NCBI GenBank assembly: GCA_005889475.1
Contig: VBGT01000056.1
Span: 25,176-74,987 of the forward strand
Length of the DNA stretch: 49,812 nucleotides
Direction of reading: 5' to 3'
DNA from: Chloroflexota bacterium
GTDB lineage: Bacteria > Chloroflexota > Limnocylindria > Limnocylindrales > CSP1-4
Position 1 is the first letter of the stretch. Every line of letters begins with the position of its first letter. Of the stretch, positions 26,424-33,816 are shown in pieces. The notes beneath the pieces are model-generated. The model was not told where the DNA came from, searched no databases, and saw only the letters and a program-made list of their open reading frames with translations. Made by a program: the position numbers and the translations under genes.

Positions 26424-28144
26424 TGCCACTTCGCCGGCAGTCAGAACGGGGCCAGGTGCTTCCGCTCCTTGCTCTCTTCGTCGTCGTGCTGATCGGTTTC
26501 GCAGCACTCGCCATTGACGTGAGCGGTGCGCTCTCTGCTCGACGTTTCTACCGGAGTGTTGCTGACGGCGCATCGCTCGCGGGCGCGCAGGATCTCCAGG
26601 CAACGGGGTCCCGTGCAGTCGGCTCCGCCGATCGGATTCAAGCTCGCCGACACGCGATGAGTCACGTCAAGACTGAGCTGGGAATCACCGGGACGCTTCC
26701 TTCGGCGTGTGACACCTCGGTCGACGCTGACGTAACCGACGCGTGCGTCCTGCCGGGTACCACGTACCACGTTTCGATCCGGGCCGGCGTGTATGGCGGA
26801 CAACCGGCTCCGATCGTGTGCTCGGAATGCGATCCGGCTCGCTCCGTGCAGGTCGGGCTTCGAAATGCAAGCTATGGACTCTCGTTCTCGCGTGTGTTCG
26901 GCCAGTCGAACTGGAACGTCGGCGTGACGTCGGTCGCGGGCCTCGTATGGTCGAAGTCGTACGCGGTCGTGGCGCTTCGACCACCTGCGAAACTCGGATC
27001 GACCTACGACGTGAAGGACATCAAGCTCGACGGCAACGACACGCAGGTCTATGTCACAACTGGCGACGTGGCAACCAATGCGAACATGGACTACAACGGT
27101 CTCAACGCCCAGCTTCATCTGGATGCTGGGTTCGGGATGTACTACGCCGACTGGACAGGCGGACAAGGCTGGGCCTCACCGCCAACCGGAACGAAGATCT
27201 TCACGTACATTGCTGATCCGAACTACACATATCCAGCCATGAGCGGTAGCCGGGGATTCGCCCCCTGCAATCCAGGTCCGGCGACGAATTGCGCGCCAAC
27301 GTATACGGACGCGAACGAAACAACGTGCGGCGCTCCTGATCCGAACAAACCGTGCACCACCCCGGCCGCGGATCCAACGGGATGTGGAGCCGAACTGACG
27401 TATCTCCAGACCAGCGTCTACACGTTCATGGCCACACAAAACCCGACGCGTGTCTACTGCTACAAGCCTGGTATCTACGACCCTGCATCGAACCCGAAGC
27501 GGCTCGTTGTCGCAAACGGTGACGTTGCCCTATTGATGCCCGGCGCCTATTACTTCAAGAGTCCCAACGGCGGCCTCGATATCAGTGGGCGAATTCTCGG
27601 CGGATATCGGCCGGGTAGCCAAGGCGTGGCCCTCATGTTCGATGAATGCAACAACCAGTGTCGGTTCACTGGCAACAATGCCGTCACCATTGCCCTGAAC
27701 GTTGGGACGAAATTTCCTCCTGGCACGAGCGGAGCGTCCGCCACCGCTGCACACGACTGGAACGATCAGGCAGTCCAGACGAGCGGACCAAGCTCGCCGA
27801 CGCCGCCGATCCTCATGACTCTCCTCGTGAAGAAGGATCCAGGCTGCCCCGTCCCCGCCTACCCGGGCCGCGAACCTTCCTCGTGCGATGCCAGCAAGAA
27901 CATCACCTTGTTCGTGGCGGGAGGTGGGAGTCTCGCCGTCGAAGGCGTCCAGTACGCGCCAACTGACAACATTGAAATCAGGGGCGGGTCGATAGGTGTG
28001 GGTCAGGTCGGCCAGATCTGGGCTTGGACGATAAATTACACAGGCGGCACCAAGATCAATCAGCAAGGTGCGGGCAGCCTGGGGCCTGGAGTACTCCGGC
28101 TCGACAGTGCCTGTACGGCGCCCGGGACGCCCTGCAATCCGTAA
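26423..28144 (+). CDS. TadG-like secreted or surface protein
   Basis: 573 residues. The N-terminus RGQVLPLLALFVVVLIGFAALAIDVSG and the following RRFYRSVADGASLAGAQDL are the TadG/TadF signature (a von-Willebrand-like pilus protein anchored by one helix). The remaining 500 residues are extracellular, rich in Thr, Ser, Gly and Asn, with many Cys pairs (CNPGPATNC, CNNQC) and beta-helix-like segments (VANGDVALLMPGAYYF). It is coupled to TadE. The gene is visibly lower in GC than its surroundings, which suggests a different origin from the second Tad-like operon at 31.1-33.6 kb. Confidence 0.8.
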   Translation: MPLRRQSERGQVLPLLALFVVVLIGFAALAIDVSGALSARRFYRSVADGASLAGAQDLQATGSRAVGSADRIQARRHAMSHVKTELGITGTLPSACDTSVDADVTDACVLPGTTYHVSIRAGVYGGQPAPIVCSECDPARSVQVGLRNASYGLSFSRVFGQSNWNVGVTSVAGLVWSKSYAVVALRPPAKLGSTYDVKDIKLDGNDTQVYVTTGDVATNANMDYNGLNAQLHLDAGFGMYYADWTGGQGWASPPTGTKIFTYIADPNYTYPAMSGSRGFAPCNPGPATNCAPTYTDANETTCGAPDPNKPCTTPAADPTGCGAELTYLQTSVYTFMATQNPTRVYCYKPGIYDPASNPKRLVVANGDVALLMPGAYYFKSPNGGLDISGRILGGYRPGSQGVALMFDECNNQCRFTGNNAVTIALNVGTKFPPGTSGASATAAHDWNDQAVQTSGPSSPTPPILMTLLVKKDPGCPVPAYPGREPSSCDASKNITLFVAGGGSLAVEGVQYAPTDNIEIRGGSIGVGQVGQIWAWTINYTGGTKINQQGAGSLGPGVLRLDSACTAPGTPCNP

Positions 28145-28279
28145 CGCGCGGCGATAGTACGGAAGTCATCCCGCCGGCGGAGGCTTACAAGACCAGCCGC
28201 GGCACCTGGGTCTCGAAGCCGCGTGAGCAGTACCAACGTACGCTGGCGACGACCTCCGCCGAACCGCACTGTTCCGAGC

Positions 28280-28513
28280 ATGAACAAGCGCACGCTCGCG
28301 ACGTTCCTGTGGTTCAACGTCGGTTGGACGGCTGGTGCGATGGCGACGTTCTTCCTCGGCATGCCCGACGGCCTTAGCTGGGTCGTGGCGATCATCCTCG
28401 CGGCCGTCGTCTGGTGGGATCCGACCCACCTGCTGTGGCCGCAGGGTCGCCGTATCGTGAAGACCGTGCCAACTCGCCAGCTCGTCGGCGGCCGTCGAGT
28501 CGTCGCCGACTGA
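28280..28513 (+). CDS. Small two-helix membrane protein
   Basis: 77 residues from ATG 28280: LATFLWFNVGWTAGAMATFFLG and WVVAIILAAVVWWDPTHLLW form two membrane helices, with a basic C-terminal tail. A longer version starting at 28223 is possible. TACGCT about 35 bases upstream could be a -10 box. I do not recognise a family. It stands alone between the TadG-like gene and ku. Confidence 0.55.
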   Translation: MNKRTLATFLWFNVGWTAGAMATFFLGMPDGLSWVVAIILAAVVWWDPTHLLWPQGRRIVKTVPTRQLVGGRRVVAD

Positions 28514-28522
28514 CGAACGCGT

Positions 28523-28544
28523 CGAGCGGGCTCCTACCCGCTCG
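28523..28544 (+). terminator. Perfect 8-bp hairpin after the small membrane protein
   Basis: CGAGCGGG/CCCGCTCG with loop CTCCTA lies 9 bases past the stop. No T run follows. A second stem, GGCGCG/CGCGCC (28550-28572), lies next to it. Confidence 0.45.
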
Positions 28545-28639
28545 GACCCGGCGCGGCCTCTTCTCACGCGCCGAGGCGCCCGTCGCACAGCCGAAACGCC
28601 GCGCTCCTCGCGGTGACCCGCCGCGTTGCCGCCGGGTGG

Positions 28640-28645
28640 TAGAGT
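28640..28645 (+). promoter_or_regulatory. -10-like TAGAGT upstream of ku
   Basis: TAGAGT lies 49 bases before the ku start; the leader contains GAGGGAG as ribosome site. No clear -35 box. Confidence 0.35.
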
Positions 28646-28694
28646 CGGCTCCCGCTCGCCGCGAGCAGCGAGCGCCCGAGCATGAGGGAGACCC

Positions 28695-29615
28695 GTGGCG
28701 CGCTCCATGTGGAAAGGGGCCATTCAGTTCGGCCTCGTGACCATCCCGGTCAAGCTCTATCTAGCCACCGAATCCCGCGCCGGCGTGAGCTTCAACATGC
28801 TCCACGAGAAGGACCTGTCGCGGATCCAGATGAAGATCTTCTGCCCCGTGGAGGAGGAGATCATTCCTCGCACCGACACGGTGAAGGGCTACGAGTACGC
28901 GCCCGACAAGTACGTCGTGATCACCGACGAGGACCTCGAGAAGCTGCCGCTCAAGACCGTCCGCTCGATCGAGATCGAGCAGTTCGTCGACGCGACGGAG
29001 GCCGAGAGCCAGACGAAGTTCGTCAAGCAGGCGTACTACCTCGAGCCCGATCGAGTCGGCCGGAAGGCGTTCCAGCTGCTCAAGGACGTCCTCCAGGACA
29101 AGGGCCTCACCGCGATCTGCAAGATCGTGATCCGCGACCGCGAGGCGCTCGCGGCACTGGACCCCTTCGAGAACACGATGCTGCTCTCGACCCTGTACTG
29201 GCCCGACGAGATCCGCGCGATGAGCGAGCTCGACCTGCCCGACGAGGAGCCCGAGATCAAGCCGGCCGAGAAGAAGATGGCGGCGCAGCTGATCGAGGCG
29301 ATGACCGGCGAGTTCGACCCGGCGGCGTACCACGACGAGTACCGCGAAGCATTGATGCAGGTCATCGAGTCCAAGGTCGAGGGCCGCGAGACGGTCGAGG
29401 TGGAGGCGCCTGCCGAGGCGACCAAGCTGGTCGACCTGATGGCCGCACTGCAGGCCAGCGTCACGGCCGCAACCTCGGCGCGCGACGCGAAGGGCAAGCC
29501 GGTCTCCGTCGCCGAGGCGAAGGAGAAGCGCGCAGCCAAGGGCAAGGTCGCCGCGAAGGAGGCCAAGCCCGAGGCCGAGGAGGAGCGGCCGGCTCGCCGG
29601 CGCAAGAGCGCCTAG
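28695..29615 (+). CDS. ku: Bacterial Ku, DNA end-binding protein of NHEJ
   Basis: 306 residues. The start MARSMWKGAIQFGLVTIPVKLY is the conserved Ku N-terminus, followed by SFNMLHEKDLSRIQ, KGYEYAPDKYVVITDEDLE, SIEIEQFVD, RDREALAALDPFENTMLLSTLYWPDEIR and a Lys/Ala/Glu-rich tail (260-306) of the kind that contacts DNA and LigD. Ku homodimers ring broken DNA ends and recruit LigD, encoded 4.2 kb downstream on the same strand. GTG 28695 follows GAGGGAG. Confidence 0.96.
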   Translation: MARSMWKGAIQFGLVTIPVKLYLATESRAGVSFNMLHEKDLSRIQMKIFCPVEEEIIPRTDTVKGYEYAPDKYVVITDEDLEKLPLKTVRSIEIEQFVDATEAESQTKFVKQAYYLEPDRVGRKAFQLLKDVLQDKGLTAICKIVIRDREALAALDPFENTMLLSTLYWPDEIRAMSELDLPDEEPEIKPAEKKMAAQLIEAMTGEFDPAAYHDEYREALMQVIESKVEGRETVEVEAPAEATKLVDLMAALQASVTAATSARDAKGKPVSVAEAKEKRAAKGKVAAKEAKPEAEEERPARRRKSA

Positions 29616-29634
29616 GGCTCGAGCGGAGGACCTG

Positions 29635-30348
29635 ATGCCCGAGGTCGCGCCGCGCATCCGTCGCCTCGGCCGGGAGATCGTCAACTCGTACCTCGTCGAG
29701 GACGGTGGGTCCGTCGTGATCGTCGATGCCGGGGCGCCCTCGTACTGGGGTGAGCTCCCGGCGGAGCTCGCGGCGATGGGCCGCTCGCTGGGAGACGTCC
29801 GCTCGGTGCTGCTGACGCACGGGCACTCCGATCACATCGGCTTTGCCGAGACCGCACGCCAGTCGGGCATCGAGATCCGCGTGCACGAGCTCGACGCCGC
29901 GCTTGCCCGCTCGGAGGTGCCCAACCCTGCGCGGGGCGTCGGTCCGTTCCGGCTCGGGCCGCTGCTCAGCTTCCTGTTGTTCTCTGCGCGCCATGGCGCC
30001 CTTCGGATCCCGAAGATCCAGCAGGTCTCGACATTCGGCGACGGCGTCGTCCTCGACGTCCCGGGAGCCCCGACGGTCATCCACCTGCCGGGTCATACAC
30101 CCGGCAGCGCCGCGCTCCACTTCGGGGGCCACGACGCCCTGTTCGTCGGCGACGCCTTCGCGACGTATGCCGTGACGACCGGCCGGACGGGTCCACAGGT
30201 CGCGCCATTCACGGCCGACCCGGTTCAGGCGATCGAGTCGTTGCGGCGCATCGAGCACCTCGAGGTGCCACTGGTTCTCCCTGGACACGGGCCGGCCTGG
30301 CACCAGGGGATCGCGGCCGCGGTCGCAGCGGTGCGAGCGCCGAGCTGA
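29635..30348 (+). CDS. MBL-fold metallo-hydrolase
   Basis: 237 residues. It has SYLVEDGGSVVIVDAGAP, the metal motif LLTHGHSDHIGFA (HxHxDH), VIHLPGHTPGSAAL, ALFVGDAFA with the bridging Asp, and VLPGHGPAW. This is a glyoxalase-II/quorum-lactonase-like group binding two metal ions; the substrate cannot be told. GGAGGA lies before ATG 29635, 19 bases after ku, so it may be co-transcribed with ku. Its stop abuts the stop of the facing gene with no gap. Confidence 0.88.
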   Translation: MPEVAPRIRRLGREIVNSYLVEDGGSVVIVDAGAPSYWGELPAELAAMGRSLGDVRSVLLTHGHSDHIGFAETARQSGIEIRVHELDAALARSEVPNPARGVGPFRLGPLLSFLLFSARHGALRIPKIQQVSTFGDGVVLDVPGAPTVIHLPGHTPGSAALHFGGHDALFVGDAFATYAVTTGRTGPQVAPFTADPVQAIESLRRIEHLEVPLVLPGHGPAWHQGIAAAVAAVRAPS

Positions 30349-31056
30349 TCAGCGCGGCTGGTTGAGCCCCTGGACGAGGTCCGCGGTCGCCTGGACCTGC
30401 AGGCCTGTGGTCGAGATGGCCACGCTCTTGAGCCGCCACGGATCCCCGGCCGACGGCCCGAACAGCACGATCTGGCCGCCGGCCAGCGCGCCGGCGATGG
30501 TCAGCGAGCCGTCGACCACGCCGATCGCGACGTCGGTTCGCTGCCCGAGAACCTGCAGTCGCACGCCACCGTCGATGAGCTCGATCTCCCCGACCGGCAG
30601 GCCGGCATCCGCCAGGGCGCCGCGGACGAGTGCGATTGCCGCGTCGTGGGTGATGTCGGCCGTCACGTCGACTGCGGTCGAGGGTCCGGACAGCTGGATC
30701 CGGTCGACGTGGACCGTGCTCCCATCGTCGCGCGTGATGACCACCGACCCGAGCGAGCCCTCGACCGCTTGGAAGGTGTGGTCGCCGATCGCGACGTCGT
30801 TCGCGGTCACGTCGAGGGCACCGATCGTCATGCTCCCGGCGTGGAGGTCGGCGCCGGTGACATGGACACGATCAACGGTGCCCCGGAGCAGGCCGAGCGG
30901 GTCGAGTGACACCTCGATGGCGAGCGGCGCGGACCCGAACGGCGACGCCGCACGAACCGCGTCGACGACGAGCGGGCGCGCGGCGACGGGAGCGACGACG
31001 AAGGCAAACGCGCCGAAGATCGCCGCGAGCGAAACCCAGCCGAGGAAGCTACGCAC
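30349..31056 (-). CDS. LmeA-like (DUF2993) envelope protein
   Basis: 235 residues from GTG. An N-terminal hydrophobic segment (FLGWVSLAAIFGAFAFVVAPVAA) acts as signal or anchor, and the rest is a beta-rich domain with alternating hydrophobic strands (LLRGTVDRVHVTGADLHAGS, IELIDGGVRLQVLGQ) as in DUF2993/LmeA. Mycobacterial LmeA binds phospholipids and supports lipomannan maturation; here the role is only inferred as periplasmic lipid-binding. TAGGAT lies 12 bases upstream. Confidence 0.65.
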   Translation of the reverse strand: MRSFLGWVSLAAIFGAFAFVVAPVAARPLVVDAVRAASPFGSAPLAIEVSLDPLGLLRGTVDRVHVTGADLHAGSMTIGALDVTANDVAIGDHTFQAVEGSLGSVVITRDDGSTVHVDRIQLSGPSTAVDVTADITHDAAIALVRGALADAGLPVGEIELIDGGVRLQVLGQRTDVAIGVVDGSLTIAGALAGGQIVLFGPSAGDPWRLKSVAISTTGLQVQATADLVQGLNQPR

Positions 31057-31068
31057 GAGTCGTCGGCC

Positions 31069-31074
31069 ATCCTA
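31069..31074 (-). promoter_or_regulatory. -10-like TAGGAT of the LmeA-like gene
   Basis: TAGGAT on the minus strand, 12 bases before GTG 31056 and without a Shine-Dalgarno between them. The spacing is a little longer than for the other leaderless candidates. Confidence 0.35.
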
Positions 31075-31106
31075 GCGGCGATCGCGAGATCGCCGGTGCT
31101 GGCGAC

Positions 31107-32527
31107 CTACTTGACCAGGCCGTAATCCTTGGGGCGGGCGAAGTCAAGGTCGCTGTAGAAGAACTCGAACGCGCTGTTGCCGGACAGCTCCAGGTCAAAG
31201 GCGATGAACTGGACCGTCAGGTCAACCGCGGCGCCGCCGCTGCCGCCGGAGTTGCCGCCCATCAGGACCTTCGCCTGTGGCGCGTAGACGGTGCCGCTGA
31301 TATCGACGGAGCCGCCGCCGCTCAGCTGGATGATCGGCTGCGAGTAGGTCGACGAGGCGGCCGGGCTCGCGTCCTGCCAGATCAGGATGTTGCGGTACTC
31401 GTAGTACTGGTTCGAGTTGGCGCGATCGTCGTACGCCTTGAGCTTGAGCGTCGCGCCGGAGCCGACGGTGAGCTGGCCCATCGCCCCGCTGCCGTTGGTC
31501 GTGCCCCGGTTGAAGAGGAGGACGCCGCAGGTCGTATCCGGGCAATCGGTCGCGAACGATGAGCAGTTGGTCGCGGTCGAAGTCGCGCTGATGGAGCAGA
31601 ACGTCGCCTGGGCGCCGATGTCCACCCCGCCGCCATCGATGACATAGATGCCCGGGCGGAGCAGCGCGATCGACGAGTTCTTGAGCTGGACACACCGGGA
31701 CTGAGCACCTGCGTGGTGTTGTTGAGCACGAGCTTCGAGCTCGACCGGACGGTCATGCTGCCGTAGCTCAGCGGCTCGATCGTCAGCAGCGGATCCTCGA
31801 TGGCGGTCGCGCCGGTCACGGGGGACGGCGTGATGGTGAGCGGCCCGAGGAGGTAGCCGCCGACGATGTTGATCGCCTTGCCGCTGGCCATGGTGATCGA
31901 GGCCGAGTTGCCGTTCGCGGCGAGTGCGCCGCCGTTCGAGGCCGTGCACGTGGAGTTGATGATCACCGAGCCGTCGAACCTGATCGTCGGGCCGCCGCTG
32001 ATGAGGAACGCGGGACAGCCGCGCCGGCCGTTCGGCCAGGACGAGTTGGACGGGTCGAGGAGCACGACCGAGTAGGTCGAGCCGGTGACCTGGCCATTCA
32101 CCGCGACCGACGTCGTGGCGACCTGTGGCGGCGAGAATCCGATCGCGCTGCTCACGAAGCTGGCCGATGCGACATGGAGGTCGACCTGGACGGCCTGGTT
32201 GTCCCACCCGGTGGCGCAGGTCACGGTGACGTTGCCGGATGGGAAGTTCGGCCAGTTCGAGGCGAGGCTCGCGGTGACGGCGGCGACGATGTCGGAGCGG
32301 GGCGCGCCGGGCGGTGAGCTCGACACGGTGCTGCAGACGTGCGCCGAGCCGAGCGTCTGGAGCGTGTTCGCACCCGCGATTGCGGCCGCATCGCTCGCGT
32401 TCTGCAGGTGCCGCCGGGTCACGAGCATACCCGCGCCATCGAGGACGAGCGCCCCGACCGAGAGGATGACGATCATCGACAGCACGAACATCGGCAGGAT
32501 CTGGCCCCGCTCGGACGAGCGCGACAT
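31107..32527 (-). pseudogene. TadG-like protein, interrupted by one frameshift
   Basis: The first frame, from ATG 32527, encodes MSRSSERGQILPMFVLSMIV with the TadG membrane anchor and RRHLQNASDAAAIAGANTL, and reaches NTTQVLSPG near 31705. The sense then moves to another frame, CVQLKNSSIALLRPGIYVIDGGG, and continues as beta-rich sequence to 31107. The span of 1421 nt is one base short of a multiple of three. The region LRPGIYVIDGGG...GVLLFN matches the beta-helix part seen in such proteins. No slippery site is visible. The gene is last in a TadE-TadE-TadG operon with TGATG overlaps. Confidence 0.75.
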
Positions 32528-33066
32528 CAGTGGTTCACCAGCATCGTGCTCGTCCCGCTCACATTGATCGTGCTGTGACCCAGGAGCGAGGCGAGGATCA
32601 TCGGGACCTGGCTCGTGACCACGACCGTTACGGCTGTGCCCCGGAGGTTGTTCGCGCCGGAGGTGTCGGTGTCACCCGAGCAGGAGGTGCCGTAACACAC
32701 CGTGACCGTCACGCCCGTGCCGCCGGCGACGAGGAAGCCGGTCGCGATGTTTCGGACCGCGGTCTTGGACGGCGACGGGTACGGGCAGAACGTGCTCGAC
32801 GTCGGGACCGCGGTCTTCGGGCCCGGCGGCCCGACGGGGCAGTACGTGGAGGTGGAGCACGAGCCGCTGAAGTCCTTGCAGCTGCCGCCATGGACGACTG
32901 CGAACCGTGCGGCCTCGCGGGCAGCGTTGCCGACGTTGTTGTTGGCCCACACGGCCCGGCCGAGGTCGACCATGCCGATCAGGATCGCCATGAAGACGGG
33001 CAGCACGAGCGCGAACTCGACGAGGCCCTGTCCGCGCGAGCGGCCCCGGCGGTGCAACGCGGCCAT
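32527..33066 (-). CDS. TadE-like pilus assembly protein
   Basis: 179 residues. RSRGQGLVEFALVLPVFMAILIGMVDLGRAVW is the TadE motif with the conserved Glu before a membrane helix. The exported part has two Cys-rich loops (GSCKDFSGSCSTSTYC, CYGTSCSG). ATG 33066 shares a base with the upstream stop, and its own stop shares a base with the TadG start. GC is as high as that of neighbouring genes, unlike the Tad pair at 26-28 kb. Confidence 0.85.
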   Translation of the reverse strand: MAALHRRGRSRGQGLVEFALVLPVFMAILIGMVDLGRAVWANNNVGNAAREAARFAVVHGGSCKDFSGSCSTSTYCPVGPPGPKTAVPTSSTFCPYPSPSKTAVRNIATGFLVAGGTGVTVTVCYGTSCSGDTDTSGANNLRGTAVTVVVTSQVPMILASLLGHSTINVSGTSTMLVNH

Positions 33067-33611
33067 CACGACCGGCCCTGCGCGATGCTGAACGTCGCCT
33101 CGGTGATGACGGTCCAGGTGCCGTTCTGGGTCAGGAACGGATAGGCGAACAGCGGGTGGAACGGCAGGCTCGAGCGGACTGTCACCGTGCCGATCGGGTG
33201 TTCGTGCGACGCGCCGGCGGCCGTCTCGCTCAGGTTGTACGAAACGATCGTCACGGTCGGGCTGGCGCACTGCTCGACGTCGTTGGGCGACGTCGCCGTG
33301 CTGCGCTGGAAGCCCGGGATGTTCTGCGACTGCAGGCAGATCGTCTTCTTGGCCTTGGTCAGGGCGTCTGAGCTGCTGCTTCCGCCCGTCGCGGCGTACT
33401 CCGCGGCGTCCCGGGTCGCCGACTCCATCGTGATCCACGCCTGGAAGACCCGGGCGAAGTCGATGGTCAGGCCCAGGAAGGCGAGCATCACCGGTAGCAG
33501 CAGGGCGAACTCGGCCACGGACTGGCCCCGGCTGCGACGGTTTCGACGGCGCAGCGAGACAGCGTTGGAGTCGCCGTGGCGGGGCTGGTGGTGGGGCGGG
33601 GAGGTGAACAT
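33066..33611 (-). CDS. TadE-like pilus assembly protein
   Basis: 181 residues. A 30-residue basic, His-rich leader precedes RSRGQSVAEFALLLPVMLAFLGLTIDFARVFQ (TadE motif and membrane helix) and ESATRDAAEYAATGG. It is the first gene of the three-gene operon. TAATTT ends 8 bases before ATG 33611, and no Shine-Dalgarno is present, so it is probably leaderless. Two TadE-like minor pilins in tandem are common in Tad loci. Confidence 0.82.
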   Translation of the reverse strand: MFTSPPHHQPRHGDSNAVSLRRRNRRSRGQSVAEFALLLPVMLAFLGLTIDFARVFQAWITMESATRDAAEYAATGGSSSSDALTKAKKTICLQSQNIPGFQRSTATSPNDVEQCASPTVTIVSYNLSETAAGASHEHPIGTVTVRSSLPFHPLFAYPFLTQNGTWTVITEATFSIAQGRS

Positions 33612-33619
33612 CTGAGCGG

Positions 33620-33625
33620 AAATTA
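33620..33625 (-). promoter_or_regulatory. -10 element TAATTT of the TadE-TadE-TadG operon
   Basis: TAATTT on the minus strand, 8 bases before ATG 33611. The rest of the 205-base gap to ligD (33612-33816) holds no reading frame of convincing codon use. Confidence 0.45.
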
Positions 33626-33816
33626 GCCTGACCTTCTCATGCGTACGGTGACCCGGAGGTACCCGGCTGGGCATGACGAAGGGGCTGTGCGCCGTCGCAC
33701 CGCAGCAATGCCGGCTGCAAGGTATCTGTGGGGCGCCGTTCGACCTGTGGTGCCAGGACGCCCAAACCTTGCAGTGCCACCGACAAAGTGGCCTAAACGC
33801 CGCCAAACTTGGCGCG

